From JAFLBI01 sp964616465 (GTDB lineage: Bacteria > Bacteroidota > Bacteroidia > Chitinophagales > Chitinophagaceae): a stretch of DNA of 64,000 bases. Shown one piece after another: positions 53,025 through 62,313 of this stretch. The stretch is taken from positions 1 to 64,000 of the forward strand of contig CAZTTO010000009.1 in assembly GCA_964616465.1 (NCBI GenBank), read 5' to 3'. Below the pieces are notes generated by a model that saw only the letters and a list, made by a program, of their open reading frames with translations, was not told the DNA's origin and did no database searches. The translations under genes were made by a program, and so were the position numbers. Numbering within the stretch: the first letter of the stretch is position 1; every line of letters begins with the position of its first letter.

Positions 53025-53579
53025 ATGGATAAGTTACAACCTGGTACATTGTTATTGTCTGATCCTTTTCTTCAAGATCCTAATTTTGCCCGATCGGTCG
53101 TATTATTGTGCGAACACAACGATGAAGGCGCTGTTGGATTTGTTGTAAGTAAACTGAGTAGTTGGAAGATGGAAGACTTACTTCCTGAAGAATTTGCTGA
53201 AAAACCTTTTCCTGTATATGAAGGCGGCCCTGTTCAACCTGAAACCATCCATTTCATTCATAGAATTCCTCATCTTATAGAAGATGGCGTTGAAATTCTA
53301 CCCGGGTTATTTTGGGGTGGGAATTTTGAGGTATTAACGCAGGGCATCCACGATAAAATTATTCTTCCCAATGATGTCAGAATTTTTAGTGGATACTCTG
53401 GATGGAGTGAAGGTCAATTAGAAGAAGAAATAAAAGAAAAAAGCTGGATAAGCAGGCCGGCAACCATGGACCTAGTGTTTAAAGAACCAATAGAGCAAAT
53501 TTGGCCTTTAGCATTGAGAGAGTTAGGTGGAGAATATGCAATGATGCCTCTTTATCCCATTCATCCACAATTAAATTGA
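53025..53579 (+). CDS. YqgE/AlgH family protein (DUF179)
   Basis: A 184-residue protein. LLLSDPFLQDPNFARSVVLLCEHN (about 9-32) and the FSGYSGWSEGQLEEE segment are typical of YqgE/AlgH proteins. Function is unsettled; AlgH was first described as an alginate regulator in Pseudomonas. It lies three bases before a small secreted-protein gene. Confidence 0.9.
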   Translation: MDKLQPGTLLLSDPFLQDPNFARSVVLLCEHNDEGAVGFVVSKLSSWKMEDLLPEEFAEKPFPVYEGGPVQPETIHFIHRIPHLIEDGVEILPGLFWGGNFEVLTQGIHDKIILPNDVRIFSGYSGWSEGQLEEEIKEKSWISRPATMDLVFKEPIEQIWPLALRELGGEYAMMPLYPIHPQLN

Positions 53580-53582
53580 TTT

Positions 53583-53837
53583 ATGAAATCATCAATTTTC
53601 CTGTTTACAATTTTGCTTTGTTTGACAAGTGGAACTTTTGCCCAACAAAAAGATAAATCAAAAGCTCCTCTTTCAAAATCAGTTACACCCAACAAGTACA
53701 AAGACAATGTTGACGATAGAATGAAAGGACCAAAAGGTGAGAAAATTTTTATTGGAGAAAAAGGAGGTCGGTATTATTTGAAAAATGGGAAAAAAGTATA
53801 TGTCCCCTATAAAGGCTCACCAAAAAATAAACAATAA
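53583..53837 (+). CDS. Small basic exported protein, PBCV basic adaptor-like
   Basis: An 84-residue protein with a signal peptide (1-20, ending TFAQ) and a mature part that is Lys/Gly-rich. The repeated pattern GPKGEKIFIGEKGGRYY-LKNGKKVYV resembles the small PBCV-specific basic adaptor domain found in chlorella viruses and some bacteria. Function is unknown. It is three bases downstream of the YqgE gene, so it is probably co-transcribed. Confidence 0.65.
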   Translation: MKSSIFLFTILLCLTSGTFAQQKDKSKAPLSKSVTPNKYKDNVDDRMKGPKGEKIFIGEKGGRYYLKNGKKVYVPYKGSPKNKQ

Positions 53838-53839
53838 AA

Positions 53840-53866
53840 AAACGCTGATTCAGAGAACCAGCGTTT
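53840..53866 (-). terminator. Terminator of atpDC
   Basis: An 8-bp stem (AAACGCTG with CAGCGTTT) and an 11-base loop are followed on the minus strand by a T run, 23 bases past the atpC stop. It may also end the convergent small-protein transcript. Confidence 0.8.
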
Positions 53867-53888
53867 AATAGGATGATGCATTGTTGAC

Positions 53889-54149
53889 CTAAGCTTGACT
53901 TGCACCTTCAACCAATACAGTAACTCGATTATTAAGTACTTCTACGAAACCGCTTTGAATTTGATATAATTCCGCGTTCTTAGCATCTTTTAAAATCTTT
54001 ACTTGACCTTTTTTTAAAGCACTCACCATTGGAGCATGTTTATCTAGCACCTCAAAAAGTCCGGTAATTCCAGGTAATTGTACACCATACACTTCTCCTG
54101 AGTACAATTTTTTATCTGGTGTAAGTATCTCTAATGTCATATCATTCAA
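53889..54149 (-). CDS. atpC: ATP synthase epsilon subunit (short form)
   Basis: An 86-residue epsilon subunit containing only the N-terminal beta-sandwich that contacts gamma and the c ring (MTLEILTPDKKLYSGEV onward). The C-terminal helical hairpin, which inhibits ATP hydrolysis in E. coli, is absent; full-length epsilon is about 135 residues. It is 24 bases after atpD. An ATG three codons further in is equally possible. Confidence 0.9.
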   Translation of the reverse strand: MNDMTLEILTPDKKLYSGEVYGVQLPGITGLFEVLDKHAPMVSALKKGQVKILKDAKNAELYQIQSGFVEVLNNRVTVLVEGASQA

Positions 54150-54173
54150 GTTTACAAATCAGGTAATAACTCA

Positions 54174-55673
54174 TTAAGCTTTTGCAGCTTCAAGTAGTTT
54201 TTTACCTTTTTCAATAGCATCTTCTAAAGTACCTACTAGGTTGAAAGCAGCTTCTGGGTAACCGTCTACTTCTCCATCCATAATTGAATTGAAGCCCTTA
54301 ATAGTATCTTCAATACTTACGAATACTCCTTTTAATCCAGTGAACTGTTCTGCCACGTGGAAAGGTTGTGATAAGAAACGTTGTACTTTACGAGCTCTTT
54401 GTACAGTCATTTTATCTTCATCGCTCAATTCATCCATACCCAAGATGGCAATGATATCTTGCAATTCTTTATAACGCTGTAGAATCATTTTAACACGCTG
54501 AGCGCAATTATAATGCTCTTCTCCAACAATAGCAGGAGTTAAGATACGTGATGTTGAATCTAGTGGATCAACTGCTGGATAAATACCTAAATCAGCAATC
54601 TTACGGCTTAATACCGTTGTTGCATCTAAGTGTGCAAACGTAGTTGCTGGAGCTGGATCGGTCAAGTCATCTGCAGGTACATACACCGCCTGTACAGATG
54701 TAATTGAACCATTTTTGGTAGAAGTAATTCTCTCTTGCATTAATCCCATTTCAGTAGCAAGTGTTGGCTGATAACCTACTGCCGAAGGCATACGACCTAA
54801 CAAGGCACTCACCTCAGAACCAGCTTGTGTGAAACGGAAGATATTATCTACGAAAAATAGAATGTCTTTTCCTTTACCAGTTCCATCTCCATCACGGAAA
54901 TATTCAGCAATAGTCAAACCAGACAACGCCACACGAGCACGAGCACCAGGAGGTTCATTCATTTGACCGAATACAAAGGTTGCTTTTGAATCTTTCAAAC
55001 CTTCCATATCCACCTTACTCAAATCCCATCCGCCTTCTTCCATGCTATGCTTGAAGTCTTCACCATATTTCATGATACCAGCTTCAATCATTTCACGCAA
55101 CAAATCATTTCCCTCACGAGTTCTTTCTCCTACACCAGCAAATACAGACAAACCACCGTATCCTTTTGCGATATTATTAATCAATTCCTGAATCAATACT
55201 GTTTTACCTACACCGGCACCACCAAACAAACCAATCTTACCACCTTTGGCATAAGGCTCAATCAAATCAATTACTTTAATACCAGTAAACAACACTTCTG
55301 TTGCGGTACTTAGGTTTTCAAAAGATGGCGGCATACTGTGAATTGGGCGGCCATTTTCTTTGCTTACTTGTGGCAAACCGTCAATAGCATCACCTGTTAC
55401 ATTAAACAAGCGGCCGTTGATACCATCACCAATTGGCATAGCTATAGCTTTTCCTGTATCCACTACTTCCATTCCTCTTACCAAACCTTCAGTTCCGTCC
55501 ATTGCAATGGTACGAACGCTATCTTCTCCCAAGTGCTGTTGCACTTCCAAGACTAGCTTTTCGCCACTTGGACGGGTGAGTTCCAATGAGTTATAAATTT
55601 CTGGAAGTTGTCCATCGAACTGCACGTCCACTACGGCGCCGATAACTTGTTTGATTTTGCCTTTTGTAGCCAT
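54174..55673 (-). CDS. atpD: ATP synthase beta subunit
   Basis: The catalytic F1 subunit, 499 residues, with P-loop GGAGVGKT (151-158), GERTREGNDL and the LGRMPSAVGYQPTLATEMG segment. It is only accompanied by atpC here; the other F1Fo genes must lie elsewhere, as in several Bacteroidota. It has a clear promoter upstream and a terminator after atpC. Confidence 0.98.
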   Translation of the reverse strand: MATKGKIKQVIGAVVDVQFDGQLPEIYNSLELTRPSGEKLVLEVQQHLGEDSVRTIAMDGTEGLVRGMEVVDTGKAIAMPIGDGINGRLFNVTGDAIDGLPQVSKENGRPIHSMPPSFENLSTATEVLFTGIKVIDLIEPYAKGGKIGLFGGAGVGKTVLIQELINNIAKGYGGLSVFAGVGERTREGNDLLREMIEAGIMKYGEDFKHSMEEGGWDLSKVDMEGLKDSKATFVFGQMNEPPGARARVALSGLTIAEYFRDGDGTGKGKDILFFVDNIFRFTQAGSEVSALLGRMPSAVGYQPTLATEMGLMQERITSTKNGSITSVQAVYVPADDLTDPAPATTFAHLDATTVLSRKIADLGIYPAVDPLDSTSRILTPAIVGEEHYNCAQRVKMILQRYKELQDIIAILGMDELSDEDKMTVQRARKVQRFLSQPFHVAEQFTGLKGVFVSIEDTIKGFNSIMDGEVDGYPEAAFNLVGTLEDAIEKGKKLLEAAKA

Positions 55674-55721
55674 AATTTGAAAATAATTTATAGACTAAGG
55701 TTGTTAACCTAAATTTTGCCG

Positions 55722-55752
55722 CAAAGGTAGGGGTAAGGACCTAATGTGCCAA
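55722..55752 (-). promoter_or_regulatory. Promoter of atpDC (-33 TTG, -7 TACCTTTG)
   Basis: On the minus strand a TTG (55750-55752) is separated by 20 bases from TACCTTTG (55722-55729), in good agreement with the Bacteroidota promoter pattern. The -7 box lies about 48 bases before the atpD ATG. Confidence 0.6.
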
Positions 55753-56141
55753 TGAAAATATCAAGTAATCAAAAGAATAATGGTCTTATAAAAAAAATGC
55801 TCAAAAAAACCTGTGAATAGTTCTGGAATCAATAGTATTCTCATGCCATTTTCAATTGTAAAAACAGGGTTAATTTCTGTTCTGTCTTATAGCTTATTTG
55901 AATATCAAATTTTTGACTATTCTGTTTACAAAAAAGAAATTGCAAATAGAAAATAAGCACATAGTAAATGGCTGGTTTTTTGGTTATAGAGAATTGAAAA
56001 ATTGATGAAGCAAAAAGAAACTGTTATTGTCGATAAGCAACTAAAGCATTGACTTTGACCTATTTAAGATGCTCTTTGTGAACTCAATACTAGAAATGAA
56101 ACGTAAGATACTTAAATGAAATGTCGGTTTCAGAATCCATC
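55753..56141. other. Intergenic stretch, no gene seen
   Basis: This 389-base AT-rich stretch between atpD and a sensor kinase has no convincing reading frame, tRNA or terminator on either strand. Short A and T runs and weak inverted repeats occur, but none is strong enough to name. Confidence 0.5.
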
Positions 56142-57467
56142 TCAATCGACAAAACGGGGGAGTGCAATATAGAAACAACTCCCCCTATCTTTTTCACTTT
56201 CTACCCAAAATCTACCACCGAGTTGATTGGTAAAATCTCTTATAATAATAAGTCCTAAACCTGAGCCTTTTTCATTAGCTGTGCCAAAAGTTGTAAAGTG
56301 AATCTTGGTTCTAACTTTCTCAAGTTGCTCTTTGGTCATACCAATTCCTGTGTCTTTCACAATTAACCACCATTCGGTCTCTTTAGCCTCTATAGCAACT
56401 GTTATAGAATCACCTGATGTACAAAACTTAATGGAATTAGCCAACAGATTCCTCAGAATCAAATCAATCATTTCACCATCTGTCTTGTAAGTCTGCACCC
56501 CCAAAACTGTATTATTTAAGCTAATCCCTTTTTTATCAGCTTCTATTTGTACTGCTTCAATTTTTTGATGTACAATTTTTGACACATCAACTACAGACAA
56601 GTTCACTTCCTCACCCTCCATTTGCCTTTTAGCCCACATAAAAACATTTTCAATTAGGCGCATAGTATGTTGAACCGATTTTGTTAAATCTGGTGCAAGC
56701 TGCTTAAGCTCCTGATCTGATATGATACCATCTTGCATAGCCTCCATAGTGCTGTGTAAAGAGGCTACAGAACCTCGAATATCATGGGTAATAATTGAGA
56801 AGAGTTTATTCTTGAGTTTATTAAGATCTTCAACCTGTTCATTCTTTTTTAGCATCAAACTGTTTTGCTCAAGAAGAACAATATTTTTTTCTTGAACTTT
56901 CTCCTCAGACTCATTCACAGCCATTTGAAAGACCAGCGCCACTGCAAATAATAAAACAAAGCATACTACAATAATGATTAACTCTACATACATATCTAAT
57001 TCTGTGTAGGACCATTTTGATGCTTTCTGAAAATGAATCCATATAAAGAGTAGAACACTAAATATGTAAGTTGAAACTCGTAGCCACAATTTGTCAAAAT
57101 ATAAGACCGAAACAATAGAATAACCAACTATAATGTACTCTATTCCAATAGGTCTATTTAAACGCAAACTCATCCACGCACCAATAGTAATTATGATGCT
57201 GATTGAAATGAAAGAGTAAATTCTACTTGTGACATAAAATCCCAAATAGTTCATCAACATACTCAATGAACCAACAAATAAAACTGCAAGAAAACTTAGA
57301 ACAGCCAGATAAGGCACATTCATGACCAAGCCAACACAGAAAAGGAAGGTACCAAAAACAACAGTCAATGCATACATAGCATTGGATGTTTTGATTTTCC
57401 TTAACTCATGTTCAGAGAGATGGGGCTGGCTCCCAATCAATATAATTTGATTTAAGAGTCTCTTCAT
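56142..57467 (-). CDS. Sensor histidine kinase with multi-helix membrane domain
   Basis: A 441-residue kinase with six hydrophobic segments (about 30-182), a coiled coil (about 185-222), HisKA with H228 (ITHDIRG), and HATPase_c with NLLANSIKF, DTGIGM and GSGLGLII boxes. Its layout is similar to the kinase at 17871-19238, but the catalytic boxes here are intact. It stands alone, with no response regulator in the window. Confidence 0.88.
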   Translation of the reverse strand: MKRLLNQIILIGSQPHLSEHELRKIKTSNAMYALTVVFGTFLFCVGLVMNVPYLAVLSFLAVLFVGSLSMLMNYLGFYVTSRIYSFISISIIITIGAWMSLRLNRPIGIEYIIVGYSIVSVLYFDKLWLRVSTYIFSVLLFIWIHFQKASKWSYTELDMYVELIIIVVCFVLLFAVALVFQMAVNESEEKVQEKNIVLLEQNSLMLKKNEQVEDLNKLKNKLFSIITHDIRGSVASLHSTMEAMQDGIISDQELKQLAPDLTKSVQHTMRLIENVFMWAKRQMEGEEVNLSVVDVSKIVHQKIEAVQIEADKKGISLNNTVLGVQTYKTDGEMIDLILRNLLANSIKFCTSGDSITVAIEAKETEWWLIVKDTGIGMTKEQLEKVRTKIHFTTFGTANEKGSGLGLIIIRDFTNQLGGRFWVESEKDRGSCFYIALPRFVD

Positions 57468-57539
57468 GGGGATTATATTCTAAGATAAGATGTAAGAAAC
57501 ATTTTCCACAAAAAACCTTTAACAATTTGAATAAAAAAA

Positions 57540-57563
57540 CAGCCAACCATTTCTGGTTGGCTG
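57540..57563 (-). terminator. Terminator of gldJ
   Basis: A perfect 9-bp stem (CAGCCAACC with GGTTGGCTG) and a 6-base loop are followed by a run of seven T residues on the minus strand, 28 bases after the gldJ stop. Confidence 0.88.
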
Positions 57564-57591
57564 CTCAGCAAACTAAATTTACTGACCTATC

Positions 57592-59163
57592 CTATCTCTT
57601 TTGTTTCCTTGCAGGGAAAATAAAACCAGATCTTGTTTTTGCAGATGTTCCTTCAGGAGCACCAAAATGATCCATTGCGCAACGGAAACCAATATCACTT
57701 GCAGCTTGATTTTCTTCAATAAAGCGACGAGTACCTGGACTTAACCAGTAAGCCATATCTCTCCAACCACCACCTTTATACACACGACTTTTATCTGAAA
57801 TCAATGTGGTTTTTCCATAACCATCGCGATTATAATTGTACGAACCTGTAGTTGCAGAATCACCATCCATATAATCTAATGCATAAGATCTTTGGTAATT
57901 TCTCCTTTTCTTAAGAGCACTGTCAGCCTCAGGAATCATTTTAATTCTTCCCTTGTCATCACGAAGATTTCCCTGGCCACCGGACTGATCAATTTGCATG
58001 AACACGTTTCCACGAATTGGATTCATATCTGCTACATCCTGAGAGTTCATTGGTCGATACACATCACGTACCCACTCATTTACGTTACCACTCATATTGT
58101 ATAAACCAAATCCGTTTGGTGCAAATGCGGTTACTTCTGCTGTGTAGGCAGCATTATCATTCAACCCTCCAGCAACACCCATGTTGTCGCCAGCTCCTCT
58201 TTTAAAGTTGGCCATAAATGCACCCTGCATAGCGCTTTTTCTTACATATCGGAGGTTATCAAATCCATCATTTTTCCATGAATAGATTTGCTTATTGGCA
58301 ATTACTTCTTCGCCACGCTTATTTCCTCTACCCTTAGGTTGAGGATTTTCAACAATGTATCCATATGCAGCATATTCCCATTCTGCTTCTGTTGGTAAAC
58401 GATACGCTTGCTTCAGGATACCATCTTCCATATTTACTTTAGTTCTAGGTCTGCCAGCAGCATCTTTAAGAGGATTGCTTTTTGAAGTGGCCGTTTTCCC
58501 TGGAGTAGCCTGGTATTCACCTAACAAATAAGATTGTGTGTTGAAATTATCCTGCCCAGCACCTTGCATAGTTCTTTTAATCTGGCTCTTAGGATCCAAA
58601 TATCCCTTTTTCATTAATTCTAGTTCATTTACTCGATCTGTTCTCCAAACACAATAATCTTGTGCTTGCAACCAAGTAACACCAACAACTGGATAATAAT
58701 TAAATGAAGGGTGACGGAAGTAATATTCCACCATTGGCTCATTATAAGAAAGTTCCGATCTCCATACTAAAGTGTCAGGCTTAGCTTGTTCAACAATTGA
58801 ATCCATTCCAGCACCACCAAAAACATTTTCAAGCCAATATAAGTACTCACGATAATGAACATTCGCTACCTCGGTACGGTCCATGAAAAATGAGTTAACT
58901 GTAACTCTTCTAGGCGTGTTGTTCCAATCGCCCATAACATCTTCTTGAACAGCACCCATAGTAAAAGTTCCACCTGGAATAAAAACGAGACCTGGCGCAG
59001 CTTTAACGTCTTTTGGCTTAGCAACAGAAAAACTACCCATGTTTTTGTCATTGTAGTTCCATCCTGTTGCAGTTGAAGCTTCCTTTTTCTTTTTGAAAAG
59101 ATTACAAGAACTCACACCTCCCGCCAAAGTGGCTAATAAGAGGACTCTGATCGCTATTTTCAT
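57592..59163 (-). CDS. gldJ: Gliding motility/T9SS lipoprotein GldJ
   Basis: A 523-residue lipoprotein: signal with lipobox ending at C20 (GGVSSC), then a formylglycine-generating-enzyme-like (SUMF1/FGE) domain from about 55 to 500. Recognisable stretches include GLVFIPGGTFTMG, DVMGDWNNTP, RLPTEAEWEYAA, NMSGNVNEWV and DIGFRCAMD. GldJ works with the type IX secretion and gliding machinery at the outer membrane. GldK is also SUMF1-like, but the ATGWNYNDKN opening and DWNNTP segment fit GldJ better. The rest of the gld genes are not in the window. Confidence 0.8.
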   Translation of the reverse strand: MKIAIRVLLLATLAGGVSSCNLFKKKKEASTATGWNYNDKNMGSFSVAKPKDVKAAPGLVFIPGGTFTMGAVQEDVMGDWNNTPRRVTVNSFFMDRTEVANVHYREYLYWLENVFGGAGMDSIVEQAKPDTLVWRSELSYNEPMVEYYFRHPSFNYYPVVGVTWLQAQDYCVWRTDRVNELELMKKGYLDPKSQIKRTMQGAGQDNFNTQSYLLGEYQATPGKTATSKSNPLKDAAGRPRTKVNMEDGILKQAYRLPTEAEWEYAAYGYIVENPQPKGRGNKRGEEVIANKQIYSWKNDGFDNLRYVRKSAMQGAFMANFKRGAGDNMGVAGGLNDNAAYTAEVTAFAPNGFGLYNMSGNVNEWVRDVYRPMNSQDVADMNPIRGNVFMQIDQSGGQGNLRDDKGRIKMIPEADSALKKRRNYQRSYALDYMDGDSATTGSYNYNRDGYGKTTLISDKSRVYKGGGWRDMAYWLSPGTRRFIEENQAASDIGFRCAMDHFGAPEGTSAKTRSGFIFPARKQKR

Positions 59164-59219
59164 GCTTTTAAATTAATGATCTGGTAGAATTACTCAATAG
59201 ATCTCTATATTATGGATGG

Positions 59220-59251
59220 CGAAAATACAATTTCGGTTCTAAAATAGTCAA
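59220..59251 (-). promoter_or_regulatory. Possible promoter of gldJ
   Basis: On the minus strand TTG (59249-59251) is separated by 21 bases from TATTTTCG (59220-59227), a one-mismatch -7 box. It lies 56 bases before the gldJ ATG. Confidence 0.35.
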
Positions 59252-59418
59252 TTCTTATGTTCCAATTGGGTAGATTTCTATTAATTTTTTCAAAAATTGT
59301 TAAATTTTGTACAAAAACAGCTTGTTGTGGTTAAAACCATAAATGCATGTGTAAAATGCTGATTTTTATCATAGTAAGCCAACTTTGTCTGAATTAGCTT
59401 TACCAATCTAAATTCAAC

Positions 59419-60249
59419 ATGTATATGAAAACGATTCTTGTTCCAACCGATTTTTCAGCAACCGCCACCAATGCAGCAAAATATGCGGTTCAGCTTGCAG
59501 ATCAAATCAAAGCTTCTAAAATTGTTTTCTATAATGCATTTCAAGCTCCTGTATCTGTAGATCCTACCCTACCTGTTGTTCAAATGGTGAGTATCGATGA
59601 TCTTAGAAAAACAAGTGAAGAAGCCCTCAAAAAATTTGCTACAGAAAATGGCCCAGCTGGATTAGATGTTGAAATTGTAAGTGAATACCATACTTTAAAT
59701 ACAGGTATTGAAGAAGTTATACAAAAAGTACAGGCCGATTTAGTAGTTATGGGAATAACGGGAGGCGGTGAACTTGAGCAAATTTTTATTGGAAGCAACG
59801 CAGTACATGTAGCTAAAAACAGTTCAGTACCTGTTATAATAGTGCCAAATGGAGCTCAATACGTTAAGATCAATGAAGTGATGCTAATGACCGACTTAAA
59901 GAACGTAGCCGACACCATACCTGAAGGCAAGCTTAAAAAATTCTTCCAAACCATTTACCCAAGAATGTTTGTTTTACACGTAGATCCAGAAGATACTAGA
60001 GAAACAGCCGAAGCGCAATATGAAACTCTACTTCTAGATAGCATGTTTAGCAGTTTTCATCCTGAATATATTTACTCAAGCAGGGAAGATTTTACAGATG
60101 CAATGAACGAGTTTGCAGAAAACAGAAGTGTAGATATGATTATTACTATCCCAAAAAAACGTTCTTGGTTCGATAGTCTTATTAAACCAAATCACACTAA
60201 AATGCTGGCATTTCACAGCAAAGTGCCACTTATGGTAGTGAATAATTAA
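59419..60249 (+). CDS. Universal stress protein (UspA family)
   Basis: A 276-residue protein with an N-terminal Usp domain (about 3-143) including the TILVPTDFS start and an ATP-binding-like GITGGG...GSNAVHV segment, and a degenerate second Usp-like half (about 150-276). Tandem Usp proteins are common in Bacteroidota; specific function is unknown. The ATG two codons downstream (59425) is also possible. A strong terminator follows. Confidence 0.87.
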   Translation: MYMKTILVPTDFSATATNAAKYAVQLADQIKASKIVFYNAFQAPVSVDPTLPVVQMVSIDDLRKTSEEALKKFATENGPAGLDVEIVSEYHTLNTGIEEVIQKVQADLVVMGITGGGELEQIFIGSNAVHVAKNSSVPVIIVPNGAQYVKINEVMLMTDLKNVADTIPEGKLKKFFQTIYPRMFVLHVDPEDTRETAEAQYETLLLDSMFSSFHPEYIYSSREDFTDAMNEFAENRSVDMIITIPKKRSWFDSLIKPNHTKMLAFHSKVPLMVVNN

Positions 60250-60254
60250 TCTGC

Positions 60255-60286
60255 AAATAGCCCTGATAAATTAATCGGGGCTATTT
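60255..60286 (+). terminator. Bidirectional terminator between the Usp gene and a small membrane protein gene
   Basis: A 13-bp stem (60255-60267 with 60274-60286, one G-U pair) has a 6-base loop and T-rich flanks on both strands. It overlaps the last base of the convergent gene. Confidence 0.8.
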
Positions 60287-60519
60287 TATGAAAAACTATT
60301 CCGGTCTTTGTCTTGATATCCCCACTCTTGGTTTTCTTCTAATTCAGGACCAGCATAGGTAGCATACCTAAGTATAGTGTATACCATCCAAATCACTAGA
60401 AATGGAGACAAAGCAAACATGCCACCTAAAACACTTAGTGGTGCGCCCACCTCATGCAGTATGGTATAAATAATCAAATAAAAAGTGACGAAAAAAGTTG
60501 CAAGCTTGTAATTTTTCAT
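60286..60519 (-). CDS. Small membrane protein, unknown
   Basis: A 77-residue protein from the ATG at 60519 with two hydrophobic segments (about 5-22 and 32-53) and an acidic C-terminus (ELEENQEWGYQDKD). Function is unknown. The 69-base gap from the upstream nadE gene suggests possible co-transcription. A longer in-frame extension to 60564 is less likely because its extra residues look like non-coding sequence. Confidence 0.6.
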   Translation of the reverse strand: MKNYKLATFFVTFYLIIYTILHEVGAPLSVLGGMFALSPFLVIWMVYTILRYATYAGPELEENQEWGYQDKDRNSFS

Positions 60520-60588
60520 ACGTACATTTTTAGCGCAAAACGCTAAGCATATACTTTTGTTCAATATGCTGCCGGCAAATATTAAACA

Positions 60589-62271
60589 CTAAGTCAAATA
60601 TTGAGCAACAATCGGAACCCTTCGCCCCACACCAAATGCTTTTGGACTAACCCTTATAATTGGACAAAACTGATTGCGCTTATATTCGTTCACGTTTACC
60701 ATACGTAATACTCTGTCTACTAAATAGTTGTCAAATCCTAATTGCTTAATTTCTCCTGGACTCTTCCTTTTTTCGATATACAAATAAAGAATTCTATCCA
60801 ATATATCATAGTCTGGTAAACTATCGCTATCCTTTTGATTGGGTCGCAACTCGGCACTAGGCGCTTTTTCAATGATATTCAGTGGAATAAATTCTTGGTT
60901 TTTATTGATGTACTTGGCAAGAGCGTACACCTGTGTCTTGTAACAATCACCCAAAATTCCTAACCCACCTGCCATATCCCCATAAAGCGTTCCGTAACCA
61001 GTAGCCAACTCACTTTTATTGGATGTATTTAATAGGATATAGCCAAACTTGTTGGCAATTCCCATTAACAAATTTCCTCTGGTTCTACTTTGAATATTTT
61101 CTTCAGCAAGTGAAAATGGAGCATCTTGAAATATAGGCTGTAAGGTTTCTAGAAAGGATTGATAAACAGCATCAATTCTTATAATATCATAGGGATTCCC
61201 TAAATTCTTACTCAGCTCAACAGCATCATTCACAGAATGTTCCGAACTATAGGGTGATGGCATTAGTATGGAACGAACATTTTGAGCGCCTAAAGCTTCA
61301 CATGCCAAAGCCAATGTAACTGCTGAGTCAATACCTCCAGATGATCCAAGAATAGCTTTCTTGAATCCCATTTTTTGAAAATAATCTTTAATGCCCAAAA
61401 TAAGTGCGGTATGAATTTGCTCAATATGCAATTCCGGCTCTAATTGATCTGGAGCATACATACGCTCAGGCACTCTAGAAACTGGCTCAACTATTGGTCC
61501 GTTAATGGTACCGTCATCATTCAACTCCACTCCAATGATTGCTTCCTCAAACATGGGTAAAGCAGCACATAAGTTCGCATGCTTATCAAATACATAAGAT
61601 GCTCCATCAAATACAATTTCTGTTTGACTTCCAACTGCATTACAGTAAAACATAGGAATGCCATATTTCTGCACATTCGCTTTTATAGTTGCTTTGCGGT
61701 CTTCATCATGTGTATAGTCGAATGGAGATGCACTTAAATTCAGCATTACATCGGGCTGCTCTTGCATTAAAATATCCATTGGACAAACCCTGTACAACGG
61801 ATTATCGCCCATATTCCAAATGTCTTCACAAATTGTAATAGCAAGTTTTTTCCCTTTAAAGGGTACACAACCCCATTCCATAGCAGGTTCAAAATACCTG
61901 TACTCGTCAAACACATCGTATGTTGGAAGAAGTGTCTTATGAATTTCAGCCTTAACTTCACCTTCATACAAAAAGAAAGCAGCATTGAATAAATCTTTTC
62001 CTTTTGGTGATTGATTTCTAGCCGGCGACCCAATCACTACCCCTATTGTATCTGCATGAAGTTTGATTTCATCGATAGCAGCATAGCATTTGTCAATAAA
62101 ATCCGAAAACTCTACGAAATCTCTTGCGGGATAACCACAAACACTCATTTCACTAAACAAAATGAGATCACCTCCTTTCAATTTAGCCTCTTCTATTGCC
62201 TGTATTATTTTCTGAGTATTGGATTCAAAGTTTCCAATATGATAATTCTGCTGTGCAATGAACACTTTCAT
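60589..62271 (-). CDS. nadE: Glutamine-dependent NAD+ synthetase
   Basis: The last step of NAD synthesis: deamido-NAD to NAD with glutamine as nitrogen donor. From the ATG at 62271 it has 560 residues: an N-terminal nitrilase-type glutaminase domain with E41, K112 and C148 triad, and a C-terminal synthetase with P-loop SGGIDS (311-316). A CACCTTTG box (62276-62283) lies just before the start, one base from the TAnnTTTG pattern. Confidence 0.95.
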   Translation of the reverse strand: MKVFIAQQNYHIGNFESNTQKIIQAIEEAKLKGGDLILFSEMSVCGYPARDFVEFSDFIDKCYAAIDEIKLHADTIGVVIGSPARNQSPKGKDLFNAAFFLYEGEVKAEIHKTLLPTYDVFDEYRYFEPAMEWGCVPFKGKKLAITICEDIWNMGDNPLYRVCPMDILMQEQPDVMLNLSASPFDYTHDEDRKATIKANVQKYGIPMFYCNAVGSQTEIVFDGASYVFDKHANLCAALPMFEEAIIGVELNDDGTINGPIVEPVSRVPERMYAPDQLEPELHIEQIHTALILGIKDYFQKMGFKKAILGSSGGIDSAVTLALACEALGAQNVRSILMPSPYSSEHSVNDAVELSKNLGNPYDIIRIDAVYQSFLETLQPIFQDAPFSLAEENIQSRTRGNLLMGIANKFGYILLNTSNKSELATGYGTLYGDMAGGLGILGDCYKTQVYALAKYINKNQEFIPLNIIEKAPSAELRPNQKDSDSLPDYDILDRILYLYIEKRKSPGEIKQLGFDNYLVDRVLRMVNVNEYKRNQFCPIIRVSPKAFGVGRRVPIVAQYLT

Positions 62272-62313
62272 TGTACAAAGGTGCATAATTTTAGTTAGGC
62301 GTATTCAGAGAAT

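Noticed and set aside
53025..53837. Toxin-antitoxin pair formed by the YqgE gene and the small gene
   Set aside because: YqgE is a known stand-alone family and the small product has a secretion signal; no toxin fold is evident.
62011..62298. Plus-strand coding region over the nadE 5' end
   Set aside because: It lies antisense to the nadE glutaminase domain, has low-complexity residues and no recognisable motif.
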